A stretch of DNA of 64,000 nucleotides from Pseudomonas sp. SL4(2022) (GCF_026625725.1 NZ_CP113060.1:3292001-3356000), one strand, 5' to 3'; counted from the first letter of the stretch, positions 51,117 to 60,667 are shown. Translations and numbers: made by a program. The notes: generated by a model not told the origin, from the sequence alone.

Positions 51117-53495
51117 ATGAGTAACCATCACCAGGACAAGGCGAGCTTTCTTGAACGCCTGATTTTCAATAACCGGCCGGCAGTGATTTTGATCTGCTTG
51201 CTGGTAAGCATTTTCCTGTTCTACCAGGCGACGCAAATCCGTCCTTCGACCAGCTTCGAAAAAATGATCCCGCTGAGCCATCCGTTCATTCAGAACATGA
51301 TGGAACACCGTAATGACCTGGCCAACCTGGGCAACACGGTGCGTATTTCGGTGGAAGCCAAAGATGGCGACATCTTCACCAAGGAATACATGGAGACCCT
51401 GCGTCAGATCAACGACGAGGCGTTCTATATTCCAGGTGTCGATCGTTCTGGCCTGAAGTCCCTGTGGACGCCGAGCGTGCGCTGGACCGAAGTAACCGAG
51501 GAAGGTTTTGCCGGCGGCGAAGTGATTCCGCAAACCTATGATGGCAGCCCGGAAAGCCTTGAAGAGTTGCGCAGCAACGTACTCAAGTCCGGTCAGGTTG
51601 GCCGTCTGGTGGCGAACAACTTCAAGTCCAGCATCGTCGATGTGCCGCTGCTGGAGTCCTACCCGGACCCGAACGACCAAGGCAAGCTGATCAAGCTGGA
51701 CTACCAGAAATTCTCCCACCAGCTGGAAGAGAAGATTCGCGAGAAGTACCAGGCGCAGAACCCCAATGTGCAGATCCATATCATCGGCTTTGCCAAGAAG
51801 GTGGGGGATCTGATTGATGGTCTGGTGATGGTCGTGGGCTTCTTTGCCATCGCGCTGCTGATCACCTTTGTCCTGCTGTACTGGTTCAGCTGGTGTATCC
51901 GCAGTACCGTCGGCGTGTTGGTTACCACACTGGTGGCTGTGGGCTGGCAGCTGGGGCTGATGAACCTGGTTGGCTTCGGCCTCGACCCTTACTCGATGCT
52001 GGTGCCGTTCCTGATTTTCGCCATTGGTATTTCCCATGGCGTGCAGAAGATCAACGGTATTGCCCTGCAATCCAGCGGTGCTGAAAACTCCCTGATGGCA
52101 GCACGGCGTACTTTCCGGCAGCTGTTCCTGCCGGGGATGATCGCAATTCTGGCTGACGCCGTGGGCTTTATCACCCTGTTGATCATCGACATTGGTGTGA
52201 TCCACGAGTTGGCTATCGGTGCGTCGATCGGTGTGGCGGTTATCGTTTTCACCAACCTGATTCTGCTGCCGGTGGCAATTTCCTACCTGGGCATCAGCAA
52301 AAAGGCCATCGAACGCAGCAGGAAAGATGAATCGGCCGAGAAGCCAATGTGGCGTCTGCTGTCCAACGTTGCTCACCCCAATGTTGCGCCGTTCATGGTT
52401 GTGTTGGCGCTGGTGGGTGGCGTCAGCTGCTTCTTCTACCAGAAGGCCAACCTGCAGGTCGGTGACTTGGATCAGGGTGCGCCTGAACTGCGTCCGGACT
52501 CGCGCTACAACCAGGACAATGACTTCATCATCAAGAACTATTCGACCAGTTCGGATGTACTGGTTGTCATGGTCAAGGCGGCACCTGAAGGCTGTTCGGC
52601 CTTCAAGACGCTGTCGGCCATGGATGAGCTGATGTGGAAGATGGAAAACACCAAAGGCGTGCAGTCAGCGGTTTCCATGGTCACGGTGTCGCGCCAGATG
52701 ATCAAGGGGATGAACGAAGGCAACCTGAAGTGGGAAACCCTGTCGCGCAACCAGGACGTGTTGAACAACTCGATTGCCCGTGCTGACGGCCTGTACAACG
52801 CAGATTGCTCGGTCGCGCCGGTGCTGGTGTTCCTCGAGGACCACAAGGCCGAGACGCTCAAGCGTGCGGTGGGTGCGGTGCAGGAGTTCGCCAAGGTGAA
52901 TAACCAGGATGATCTGGAGTTCCGCCTGGCCGCTGGTAACGCAGGTATCGAGGCGGCTACCAACGAAGTGATTTCCACCTCTGAGCTGACCATTCTGGTG
53001 CTGGTGTATATCTGGGTGGCGGTGATGTGCATGATCACTTTCCGCTCTGTACCGGCAACCATCTGCATTGTGTTGCCGCTGATCCTGACCTCGATTCTGG
53101 GTAACGCGCTGATGGCGTTCCTGGGCATCGGCATGAAGGTTGCCACGTTGCCGGTTATCGCGCTCGGTGTCGGTATCGGTGTGGATTACGGCATCTACAT
53201 CTACAGCCGCCTGGAAAGCTTCCTGCGCGCTGGTCTGCCGTTGCAAGAGGCCTACTATCAGACGCTCAAGTCCACCGGTAAGGCGGTACTGTTCACCGGT
53301 CTGTGCCTGGCGATTGGCGTAGCGACCTGGATCTTCTCGGCTATCAAGTTCCAGGCCGACATGGGCCTGATGCTGACCTTCATGTTTATCGTCAACATGT
53401 TCGGTGCTTTGCTGCTACTGCCGGCACTGGCACGTTTCCTGATCAAACCAGAGAAACTGGTTGGCAAGACGGGCGGTTCGCTGCTGGCGCACTAA
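51117..53495 (+). CDS. MMPL/RND family transporter
   Basis: A 792-residue inner-membrane transporter of the RND superfamily, MMPL/hopanoid-exporter-like subgroup. Two halves each hold one transmembrane helix (first at about 22-42), a large periplasmic loop, and a bundle of five helices. The second bundle contains VIALGVGIGVDYGIYIYSRL, the conserved Gly-Asp region needed for proton coupling. No membrane-fusion protein or TolC-like gene is nearby. With DUF1302, DUF1329 and YCF48-like neighbours it probably moves a lipid-like compound; this is inference. ATG at 51117 is preferred to an in-frame TTG one codon earlier. Confidence 0.9.
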   Translation: MSNHHQDKASFLERLIFNNRPAVILICLLVSIFLFYQATQIRPSTSFEKMIPLSHPFIQNMMEHRNDLANLGNTVRISVEAKDGDIFTKEYMETLRQINDEAFYIPGVDRSGLKSLWTPSVRWTEVTEEGFAGGEVIPQTYDGSPESLEELRSNVLKSGQVGRLVANNFKSSIVDVPLLESYPDPNDQGKLIKLDYQKFSHQLEEKIREKYQAQNPNVQIHIIGFAKKVGDLIDGLVMVVGFFAIALLITFVLLYWFSWCIRSTVGVLVTTLVAVGWQLGLMNLVGFGLDPYSMLVPFLIFAIGISHGVQKINGIALQSSGAENSLMAARRTFRQLFLPGMIAILADAVGFITLLIIDIGVIHELAIGASIGVAVIVFTNLILLPVAISYLGISKKAIERSRKDESAEKPMWRLLSNVAHPNVAPFMVVLALVGGVSCFFYQKANLQVGDLDQGAPELRPDSRYNQDNDFIIKNYSTSSDVLVVMVKAAPEGCSAFKTLSAMDELMWKMENTKGVQSAVSMVTVSRQMIKGMNEGNLKWETLSRNQDVLNNSIARADGLYNADCSVAPVLVFLEDHKAETLKRAVGAVQEFAKVNNQDDLEFRLAAGNAGIEAATNEVISTSELTILVLVYIWVAVMCMITFRSVPATICIVLPLILTSILGNALMAFLGIGMKVATLPVIALGVGIGVDYGIYIYSRLESFLRAGLPLQEAYYQTLKSTGKAVLFTGLCLAIGVATWIFSAIKFQADMGLMLTFMFIVNMFGALLLLPALARFLIKPEKLVGKTGGSLLAH

Positions 53496-53546
53496 GCGCA
53501 GGCGATGCTCCGGGTGCCCTAGGCACTTGGGCCATGACTCAACAGA

Positions 53547-53575
53547 AGCCCTCGGTGAAGCGATTCCCGAGGGCT
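53547..53575 (+). terminator. Terminator after the MMPL/RND gene
   Basis: Stem AGCCCTCGG (53547-53555) and CCGAGGGCT (53567-53575) with an 11-base loop, followed by TTCTGTTTTC. Confidence 0.75.
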
Positions 53576-53798
53576 TTCTGTTTTCGCCATGGGCTGTTGC
53601 CTGGGCTTGAGGGAGAACAGCGCTGCTGATTAAGTAGGTGTGCGGATGTGATTGGCTCTGCCGCGTCGCCTGCTGGCGGCGGCCTGGCCAAGGAGCCGTC
53701 CGCTATTGCCTGGAGTCGATAGGCCGCATGGGCTGTATGTAGGCTGCACAGCCGCGTCGCACGAGCGCCCTAAGTACCTTTAGGATTGGGTGCTGTTT
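53576..53798. other. Gene-free gap before batD end
   Basis: The 303 bp from 53496 to 53798 separate two convergent genes. Apart from the terminator, I see a repeated 10-mer GCCGCGTCGC (53660-53669 and 53751-53760) and a weak inverted repeat GGCTGT/ACAGCC (53731-53753). No gene is supported. Confidence 0.5.
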
Positions 53799-55439
53799 TT
53801 AGCGTGGATACAGTGGCGGCAGGGCACTGGTATCCGGGTTGGTGCTGCTTTCGAGGTCTTCTATGGCAGGCAGGCTGCGAATCGCCAGCCACAGATTACG
53901 GCCCTGCCAGTGCTGGCCACTCTCGCTGTACAGCGCGCCATTCAGGCCATCGAGGGCGTCGGACAGCGGAGTAAAGCGCGCGGCCATATCCGCGAGGGTT
54001 TCCGGCTGCTGGCGGGCCCAGGCGTCGAGTGCGTGCCGAGTAGCTTGCGAGTCGTTGGCCATACAGCTGCGTTTGAGGTCATCCAGCAGGTTGCGTTGGC
54101 TGGGGCCAGTTTGCTGGCTAGGTAAAACCGGGGGCTGACGTCGCGCGCGCCACCACAGGGTAAAACCGAGCAGGGTGGTAAGGCTCAGTAGCGCAGTGCT
54201 GAATTGCCAAGGCCAGAGGTGTACGTTGTCCACCTCGTTGACTGTGGAGCGCGCTGCCTCAATCGGCAGGGTTTCCAGATTCGGGTTGGCAGCCACTTGC
54301 AGCTTGCGTGCGGGCAGGCTGCTGCGTTCGAGTTGATCGGTCGTGGTGTTCCACCACAGCACTTCGATTACCGGCAGGGTGATTTCGCCTTCACGGTTGG
54401 TCACCAGTGCTTCACGCTCTTCACGGCTGGCCACCAGGCCGTTTTCGCTGGCCTGGTTGGTTAATTGGGGTTGATCGGGGTAGCGGCGCAGGCCGGCAAC
54501 CTGGGTGGCTGGCAAGGGCGGTAATTGCGCGCTGGCCAGGCCTTCGACCTTGAGCAGCAGGCTGCGCGTCAGCGAATCGCCGACGCGTGCAGTTTCCGGC
54601 TGTGGGCTCCAGACTTCACTCAGACTAAGTGCGCGTGCTGGCAGCCAGGGCGCGTCGGCCGGGTAGCTGGCCGGCTTGGCTTTTACCATCAGCGGGATTT
54701 CCGGCGAGCGGACTCGCACCACCTTGCCCGGGCGCGGGCCGAACGGGTTGTAGGCATTGCTGGCGGAGCGATCAACCGCAGTGGCGGTAAAGGCCTGCGA
54801 GGGGATCAGCAGGTCGCCACTTTCCTGGGGGAAGATCGCGTAACGCAGCTCGATCACGCCATGGCGCACACCGTTGATGTCTTTCTCATAGGTGCGTGGT
54901 TCACCAAGGGCTTCAACGCGTGCCAGGGGCATGTTCAGTTGGGTCAAGCTGCTGTCGTCGTAAAGCGAGACGGAATGGTAGATGCGCAGTGTCAGCACGG
55001 TTTGCGCCTGCACGTAGACGCTTTCCTGATCCAGGCTGGCGTCGATAAATACCGGCGCCAGGCGGCTGTCATCGGCATTGGTGGCTTGTTGTACATGCAG
55101 CGTGATGGGGGCGCTTTGCAGCTGGCCAAGGCTCAGCGGCGGTATCACCACGTAACCGCTGTGTTTGGGTTGCAGGGTGACGATCCAGCGCGTGCTGGCC
55201 TGGGCGCCATTGCTGCCGCTGGTCAGGCGATTGACCTGGCGCGTGCCGAGCACGTCAAACAGTTCATTGAGCGGCTGCAGATCAGGTTTGCCGAACAGCG
55301 TGGCGTCATCCGATTCCAGGGTCAGCTCAACGCTTTCGCCGGCATTCAGGCGGGTGCGGTCGACACTGGCGGTGAGGCTTTGCGCGCTGACATTCAGGGC
55401 CAGCAGGCCAAGCAGAAGGGTACAGAGCAGTCGGCTCAT
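53799..55439 (-). CDS. BatD family protein
   Basis: A 546-residue protein with a signal peptide (about 1-19), beta-sandwich repeats typical of BatD (TASVDRTRLNAGESVELTL near the start, LGTRQVNRLTSGSNGAQ), one transmembrane segment (about 410-430) and a short cytoplasmic tail. Bat proteins were named for aerotolerance in Bacteroides and accompany MoxR ATPases. Last gene of the six-gene minus-strand operon; its start overlaps the preceding stop by four bases. Confidence 0.9.
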   Translation of the reverse strand: MSRLLCTLLLGLLALNVSAQSLTASVDRTRLNAGESVELTLESDDATLFGKPDLQPLNELFDVLGTRQVNRLTSGSNGAQASTRWIVTLQPKHSGYVVIPPLSLGQLQSAPITLHVQQATNADDSRLAPVFIDASLDQESVYVQAQTVLTLRIYHSVSLYDDSSLTQLNMPLARVEALGEPRTYEKDINGVRHGVIELRYAIFPQESGDLLIPSQAFTATAVDRSASNAYNPFGPRPGKVVRVRSPEIPLMVKAKPASYPADAPWLPARALSLSEVWSPQPETARVGDSLTRSLLLKVEGLASAQLPPLPATQVAGLRRYPDQPQLTNQASENGLVASREEREALVTNREGEITLPVIEVLWWNTTTDQLERSSLPARKLQVAANPNLETLPIEAARSTVNEVDNVHLWPWQFSTALLSLTTLLGFTLWWRARRQPPVLPSQQTGPSQRNLLDDLKRSCMANDSQATRHALDAWARQQPETLADMAARFTPLSDALDGLNGALYSESGQHWQGRNLWLAIRSLPAIEDLESSTNPDTSALPPLYPR

Positions 55440-57196
55440 TGCAGTTGTTCCTGGCGCTGTTGTTGTTCCAGCCTGAATTTACGCCGCAGCAGCTCGCCCG
55501 GATCATCGGGGATCTGCCGCAGCCATTGTTCCAATGCCTGACGCCGCTCGCCGTCGAGGCTCGGTTCGGCACTGGCGATCTGTTCTTCACTGGTGTTGTC
55601 GTCTTCTGGTTGCGACGGCGGTGTCTCCGTGTCTTCGTCGGTGCCGGGTTGTGCGGGTTTTTCGCCCTTATCCTTTGGCTCTGACGGCTTGCCCGGCGAT
55701 TGTTCGGCCTGCTGCTGGGCGTCTGGATCGGACTGGCCTGCCTGCGGCTGGCTGCTGGGCTGATGCTGCTGCTCGTCGGGTTCTTGTGCGTTGTCGCTTT
55801 GATTCTGCTGTTGCTGTTGCTGCTGGTTCTGGCGCAGCAGTTCTTCGACCAGGGCTTTGTTCTTTTGCGCCTGAGCCAAGTCGGGTTGCAGTTCCAGCGC
55901 CTGGGTGTAGGCGTCTAGGGCGGCTTCCAGTTCATTGCTGCGCGCCAGGGCGTTGCCACGGTTGTAGTGGTCGCTGGCGCTTTCGCCATTGGCAAAGCGT
56001 TCGGCGGCTGCGGCGTAATCCCCGGCCTGGTAGAGCGCCTGGCCTTGCCAGCGCGGATCATTGAAACGCTGCGCGGCAGCCGCCGGTTGCTGCGCCTCCA
56101 GCAGGCGCTGGCCTTGCTGATCGGCACGTAGCCAGAGGTCGTCGAAGCTGAAGGCGTAGCTGTTCTGCGGCAGGCTCAGCAGCAACAGCGGCATGCACAG
56201 CAGCCAGCCGCGGCGTGCGGCGCAGGCGGCCAGTAACAACAGCGGCAAGAGCAACCAGTGGCTCTGGTCAGCCCAGGCTTGCAGCTGGGTCAGCTCGCCG
56301 TCGCGGCGCAGCTGTTGTGGGGCATCCAGTAGGCCCAGGTTGCGCAGATCGCGTTCATCCAGCGTCACAGCCTGATACAGGCCGCCCAGCTCACTGGCAA
56401 AACGCTTGAGGCCGTTGCTGTCCAGGCGCGGTAGCAGGATGGTGCCCTGGGCATCCTTGAGAAACGAGCCGTCCTCCCGAATGATCGGTGCGCCCTGGGT
56501 GCTGCCAATGCCGAGAATGTGCAGGCGCTCGCCGCGGCGGCCGAGGGCCTGGCTGATCGCCTGGCGCTGGGTTTCATCGAGGCTACTGGTCAGCAGCAGC
56601 AGGCGGCCATTGCCCTGGGCGCCCTGTTCGAGCAGTTGCAGGGCTTTGGCCACCGCCAGGTCGGCACGCTTGCCAGGCTCCGGCATGATCTCTGGACTCA
56701 GCACATCGAGCAGATTGCGGCTGGTGGCCAGGTCGTCGGACAGCGGCACCAGGGTATGCGCGCTGCCGGCATACACGACGATGGCGGTTTGCGCATCCTG
56801 GCGTGCCTCCAGCAAATCGAGCAGTTTGCGCTTGGCCTGGGCCAGGCGATTGGGCGAGGCATCGCTGGCGAGTATCTCGGGTGTCAGTTCGAGCATTACC
56901 ACCAGCGGGTCGGCTGGCTTGGGGTTCTGCTGCTCGATGCGTTGCCAGCTGGGGCCAAGTAGCGCCAACAGTGCCAGCAGCCACGCCAGGCCGAGGGCCA
57001 ACCAGGGCAGACGACTGTTGCGCCCACCGGTGGTCGTCAGCAGTGCGGCCTGGAAGGCGGTCGGCAGCAGGGCTTGCCAGCGGCCGCTGCGCTTTTCCCG
57101 GTGCCAGAGCTGCCAGAGCAGAAAGCCCAGCAGCGGCATCAGCAGCAGCCAGAAGGGGCGCTGCCAGTGCGGCCAGAGGCTGATCAGTTCGCTCAT
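55436..57196 (-). CDS. BatB/BatC-like protein: vWA domain plus TPR, degenerate MIDAS
   Basis: A 586-residue membrane protein. Two N-terminal transmembrane helices (about 15-30 and 65-82) precede a von Willebrand A domain (about 95-300). Its MIDAS motif, normally D-x-S-x-S, reads ELTPE (103-107), so metal binding is probably lost. Further transmembrane helices lie at about 318-348. Then come TPR helices (about 395-440, DHYNRGNALARSNELEAALDAYTQAL) and a low-complexity Gln/Pro/Glu/Asp tail (about 445-540). This fuses the roles of BatB and BatC. Overlaps batA and batD by four bases. Confidence 0.9.
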   Translation of the reverse strand: MSELISLWPHWQRPFWLLLMPLLGFLLWQLWHREKRSGRWQALLPTAFQAALLTTTGGRNSRLPWLALGLAWLLALLALLGPSWQRIEQQNPKPADPLVVMLELTPEILASDASPNRLAQAKRKLLDLLEARQDAQTAIVVYAGSAHTLVPLSDDLATSRNLLDVLSPEIMPEPGKRADLAVAKALQLLEQGAQGNGRLLLLTSSLDETQRQAISQALGRRGERLHILGIGSTQGAPIIREDGSFLKDAQGTILLPRLDSNGLKRFASELGGLYQAVTLDERDLRNLGLLDAPQQLRRDGELTQLQAWADQSHWLLLPLLLLAACAARRGWLLCMPLLLLSLPQNSYAFSFDDLWLRADQQGQRLLEAQQPAAAAQRFNDPRWQGQALYQAGDYAAAAERFANGESASDHYNRGNALARSNELEAALDAYTQALELQPDLAQAQKNKALVEELLRQNQQQQQQQNQSDNAQEPDEQQHQPSSQPQAGQSDPDAQQQAEQSPGKPSEPKDKGEKPAQPGTDEDTETPPSQPEDDNTSEEQIASAEPSLDGERRQALEQWLRQIPDDPGELLRRKFRLEQQQRQEQLQ

Positions 57197-58224
57197 GACT
57201 GTGTCCTCCGCAGCCGTGTCAGCTGAGTGCGCCAGCGTAGCGGCAGGCTCGGCCAGAGTGTCTTACCGACCAGCAGCAGGCTGAACAGTAAGGCTAGACC
57301 CAGCGGCCAGGGATAGAGCGGCAAGGTGGGCCGTGCCAGGGTCGGCTTCTGCGCCACCGGTTCGAGACGGTCGAGGGTGGTTTCGATGGCTTGCAGCTCT
57401 TCGCTGTCGCGGGCGCGGAAGTATTCGCCGCCTGTGGCCTCGGCAATCGCCCGCAGGCTCGGTTCGTCCAGATCGATGCCGGGATTAAAGCCAAGCATGC
57501 CGAGCACGCCACCTTGCTCAGGATCGGCACCGATGCCGATCGGGTAAATGGTGATGCCTTCCTCAGCGGCCAGGCGGGCGGCGGTCAAGGGATCGATTTC
57601 GCCACCATTGTTGGCACCATCGGTGACCAGTACCAGCACGCGGCTCTGCGCCGGGCGTTCACGCAGGCGTTTGACTGCCAGACCAATGGCGTCACCGATG
57701 GCGGTCTGTGGTCCGGCGATGTTTTTTTGCGCCTCATCCAGCCAGGTGTGCACGGTCTGTCGGTCGAAGGTCAGTGGCGACTGCAGGTAGGCGCGGCTGC
57801 CGAACAGGATCAGGCCGACCCGGTCACCCTGGCGGCCGTCGATAAAGTCGCCGAGCAGGTGCTTGACCAAGGTCAGGCGGCTGACTTCCTGCTCTTCCCA
57901 GAGCATATCGGCGTAATCCATGGAGCCGGATACATCCACCGCCAGCAGCAGGTCGCGGCCGCTGGCGGGCAACGGCAGCGGCTCACCCAGCCATTGCGGA
58001 CGCGCACTGGCGAGCAGCAGTAACAGCCAGATCAGCGCAAACGGCGCCTGTTGTTGCAAGGCTGGCAGTCGCACGCGGGCGCGGCGACCGCTCAAGCCTT
58101 CGAGTTCTGCCAGAAAGCTGATTTTCAGCGCCGCTTCGCCGCTGTCCGCAGGCGGCAGCCAGCGGCGCAGCAGCCAGGGCAGGGGGGCGATCAGGAAGAC
58201 CCAGGGCCAGGCAAACTCAAACAT
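57193..58224 (-). CDS. BatA family vWA-domain membrane protein
   Basis: A 343-residue protein: two N-terminal helices (about 5-20 and 62-74), a vWA domain with an intact MIDAS (Asp97, Ser99, Ser101 in LLLAVDVSGSMDYADM) and ITIYPIGIGADPEQGG, and a C-terminal transmembrane helix (PLGLALLFSLLLVG). ATG at 58224 is preferred because it gives MFEFAWPWVFL, the usual start; it overlaps the upstream gene by eight bases. Confidence 0.92.
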   Translation of the reverse strand: MFEFAWPWVFLIAPLPWLLRRWLPPADSGEAALKISFLAELEGLSGRRARVRLPALQQQAPFALIWLLLLLASARPQWLGEPLPLPASGRDLLLAVDVSGSMDYADMLWEEQEVSRLTLVKHLLGDFIDGRQGDRVGLILFGSRAYLQSPLTFDRQTVHTWLDEAQKNIAGPQTAIGDAIGLAVKRLRERPAQSRVLVLVTDGANNGGEIDPLTAARLAAEEGITIYPIGIGADPEQGGVLGMLGFNPGIDLDEPSLRAIAEATGGEYFRARDSEELQAIETTLDRLEPVAQKPTLARPTLPLYPWPLGLALLFSLLLVGKTLWPSLPLRWRTQLTRLRRTQS

Positions 58225-58711
58225 GTTTGCGAATCCAGATTGACACCGCCTGGTTGAGGCCGGTGATAGCCTTGTCATCCAGGCTGCAGCGCGGGCGATA
58301 GGCGCCCTCCACCAGGATCATCCAGCGGGTCAGGCCGGCGGCAGGGCAACGGCTGTCGAGAAAGGCCAGCCAGGCGCGGCTGCTCAGGGTGTGGCTGTTG
58401 CTTTGTGGGTAGCGCTCGCGGCACAGACGTTTGAGGATGGCATTGAGTTGCTGCAGCCAGGGGCCGGCGTCGATGCCGTCATAGGGTTTGCTGAGGCGTT
58501 CGAGTTCGTTCAACGCAGCCTGGCGCAACGGGTCAAGCGGCGCTTCGCTCGACCGCTCGGCAGCTTTGCGTGGCAGGCGTTTAAGCAGTTTGAAGGCGGC
58601 CCATAACAGCAGCGGCACTAGAACCGCGAGCAGCCACCAGCCCGGCGCCGGTGGCCACCAGCTGATCGGCGCAGGGGTGATCAGCGGTTCGAGTTGGTCC
58701 AGCGGGTTCAC
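58217..58711 (-). CDS. DUF4381 family membrane protein
   Basis: A 164-residue protein with one N-terminal transmembrane helix (about 26-42, WWLLAVLVPLLLWAAF) after a Pro/Trp-rich start, and a cytoplasmic helical domain with NAILKRLCRERYP and SRAWLAFLDSRCP. Members occur only in MoxR-Bat operons; the role is unknown. Overlaps both neighbours. Confidence 0.88.
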   Translation of the reverse strand: MNPLDQLEPLITPAPISWWPPAPGWWLLAVLVPLLLWAAFKLLKRLPRKAAERSSEAPLDPLRQAALNELERLSKPYDGIDAGPWLQQLNAILKRLCRERYPQSNSHTLSSRAWLAFLDSRCPAAGLTRWMILVEGAYRPRCSLDDKAITGLNQAVSIWIRKHV

Positions 58712-59649
58712 AGGGCCTTCCTCGGCCGTTGGGCATTCAGGTGCTCGCGCAGCTGCTCGATCATCTCGCTCTGGGTATTCAGCGCCAGCAGCGGCACGCC
58801 AAGCTTTTGCGCCAGGCGCTGCCAGCGTGCCTGGCGGGCATCGGCCAGGCTACGGTAGGCCTGGCGCAGTTCGGCGTCCTGGGTATCCAGCTCCAGCTGC
58901 GCGCCGTGTTCGGTAAAACGCAGCAGGCCGGCATTCGGCAGGGCATGGTCGAGCGGGTCTGACAGGGGTAGCAACAGCAGGTCAGTGTGCCGCGCCAGCA
59001 GCAGCAACTGTTGTTCGCTGCTGTCGCTCAAGGTGCGTTCATCACACAGGATCACCACCAGGCTGCCGGGGCGCAGTACCTCGCGGGCGCGACGCAAGGC
59101 CAGGCCAAAGCTGTCGCGGCCGCCCTGGCTGTCGCTGCTCAGGGCCTGATTGGCTTTGGTCAGGCGGCTGAGCAGTTGCAGCAGGCTCTGCTTGCTGCGC
59201 CGTGGTTTGATTTCGTGGTGTTCCAGATCGCCAAATACCAGGCCGCCGATGCGGTCGTTATGGCCCAGGGCGGCCCAGCCGATCAGGCTGGCAGCATGGG
59301 CCGCGAGCACCGACTTGAACATCAGCCCGGAGCCAAAAAATAGCTGCTTGCTCTGCTCGACCATGATGTAGATCGGCCGCTCGCGTTCTTCATGGAACAA
59401 CTTGGTGTGTGGCTCCTGGGTGCGCGCGGTCACCCGCCAATCGATGGTGCGCACATCATCGCCGGCCTGATAGACACGCACCTGATCGAAGTCCACGCCG
59501 CGTCCGCGCAGTTTGGAGTGGTGCAGGCCAATCAGCGGGCTGCGCCGCGCCGGGGTGGAAAACAGCTGCACCTCACGCACACGGTGGCGCATCTCGATCA
59601 GTTCACCGAGGCTGACGCGAATGCCGGGCTGCGTGGGTTGGTCGTGCAT
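58708..59649 (-). CDS. DUF58 domain protein
   Basis: A 313-residue vWA-like cytoplasmic protein of the DUF58 family, with the signature RGRGVDFDQVRVYQAGDDVRTIDWRVTA split across residues about 48-75. It is always coupled to MoxR ATPases and is probably an adaptor or client. It starts five bases after the moxR stop and overlaps the DUF4381 gene by four bases. Confidence 0.93.
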   Translation of the reverse strand: MHDQPTQPGIRVSLGELIEMRHRVREVQLFSTPARRSPLIGLHHSKLRGRGVDFDQVRVYQAGDDVRTIDWRVTARTQEPHTKLFHEERERPIYIMVEQSKQLFFGSGLMFKSVLAAHAASLIGWAALGHNDRIGGLVFGDLEHHEIKPRRSKQSLLQLLSRLTKANQALSSDSQGGRDSFGLALRRAREVLRPGSLVVILCDERTLSDSSEQQLLLLARHTDLLLLPLSDPLDHALPNAGLLRFTEHGAQLELDTQDAELRQAYRSLADARQARWQRLAQKLGVPLLALNTQSEMIEQLREHLNAQRPRKAL

Positions 59650-59654
59650 GGTGC

Positions 59655-60626
59655 TCAGGCGACCGCCACAACATCGAGAATACGCTGTATGACGCGGTCC
59701 TGATCGATGCCGGCGGCTTCGGCTTCAAACGACAAGATGATCCGGTGGCGCAGCACGTCGAACAGCACGGCCTGGATATCTTCCGGGCTGACGAAGTCGC
59801 GTCCGGCCAGCCAGGCGTGTGCCCGTGCACAGCGGTCCAGGGCAATCGAGCCGCGTGGACTGGCGCCGTAGGCTATCCACTCGGCCAGCTCAGGGTCGAA
59901 CTTGGCCGGGGTGCGCGAGGCCATTACCAGTTGCACCAGGTATTCCTCCACTGCGTCGGCCATGTACAGGCCGAGAATCTCCTGGCGTGCGGCGAAGATT
60001 GCCTGCTGGCTGACCAGTTGCTCGGGCTTGGTTTCGCCATTCAGCGCTTCGCCACGGGCCTGCGCGAGGATCTTGCGTTCGACACCGGCATCAGGAAAAC
60101 CGATTTTCACATGCATCAGAAAACGATCAAGCTGAGCTTCGGGCAGCGGGTAGGTGCCTTCCTGCTCGATCGGGTTCTGCGTGGCCATTACCAGAAACAG
60201 CGGCGACAGCTCATAAGTGCTACGGCCGACACTGACCTGGCGCTCAGCCATGGCTTCAAGCAGCGCCGATTGCACCTTGGCCGGCGCGCGGTTGATTTCA
60301 TCGGCTAGCACCAGGTTGTGGAATATCGGCCCCTGCTGGAACACGAAGCTACCCGTTTCCGGACGATAGATTTCGGTGCCGGTGATATCTGCCGGGAGCA
60401 GGTCGGGGGTGAACTGAATGCGGTGAAACTCGGCTTCGATACCTTCGGCCAGCTCCTTGATCGCCTTGGTCTTGGCCAGACCCGGTGCGCCTTCGACCAG
60501 CATGTGGCCATCGGCAAGCAAGGCAATCAGCAGCCTTTCGATGAGTTTTTCCTGGCCGAGGATCTGGCTTGAAAGAAAATGTCGCAGCGCGACAAGCGCT
60601 TCACGGTGTTCCATCGTTAAGCTCAT
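59655..60626 (-). CDS. MoxR family AAA+ ATPase
   Basis: A 323-residue AAA+ chaperone-like ATPase. Walker A is GAPGLAKT (Gly46-Thr53), Walker B is LVLADEINRAP, sensor 1 is FLVMATQNPIEQEGTYPLPEAQLDRF broken by conserved Asn and Pro, and sensor 2 lies in ASPRGSIAL. MoxR proteins mature or remodel vWA-domain partners, encoded downstream here. ATG at 60626 is chosen; a second ATG at 60614 is possible. First gene of the operon, divergent from gdhB. Confidence 0.95.
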   Translation of the reverse strand: MSLTMEHREALVALRHFLSSQILGQEKLIERLLIALLADGHMLVEGAPGLAKTKAIKELAEGIEAEFHRIQFTPDLLPADITGTEIYRPETGSFVFQQGPIFHNLVLADEINRAPAKVQSALLEAMAERQVSVGRSTYELSPLFLVMATQNPIEQEGTYPLPEAQLDRFLMHVKIGFPDAGVERKILAQARGEALNGETKPEQLVSQQAIFAARQEILGLYMADAVEEYLVQLVMASRTPAKFDPELAEWIAYGASPRGSIALDRCARAHAWLAGRDFVSPEDIQAVLFDVLRHRIILSFEAEAAGIDQDRVIQRILDVVAVA

Positions 60627-60667
60627 CCGGCAAATGTGACCAGCGAGTCTCGAACCTCGCCAGAGTT

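Noticed and set aside
60637..60660. tRNA T-arm-like sequence on the minus strand (GGTTCGAGACTCGC)
   Set aside because: The stem gives an eight-base loop and there is no acceptor, anticodon arm or CCA; a chance hairpin or an old fragment at best.
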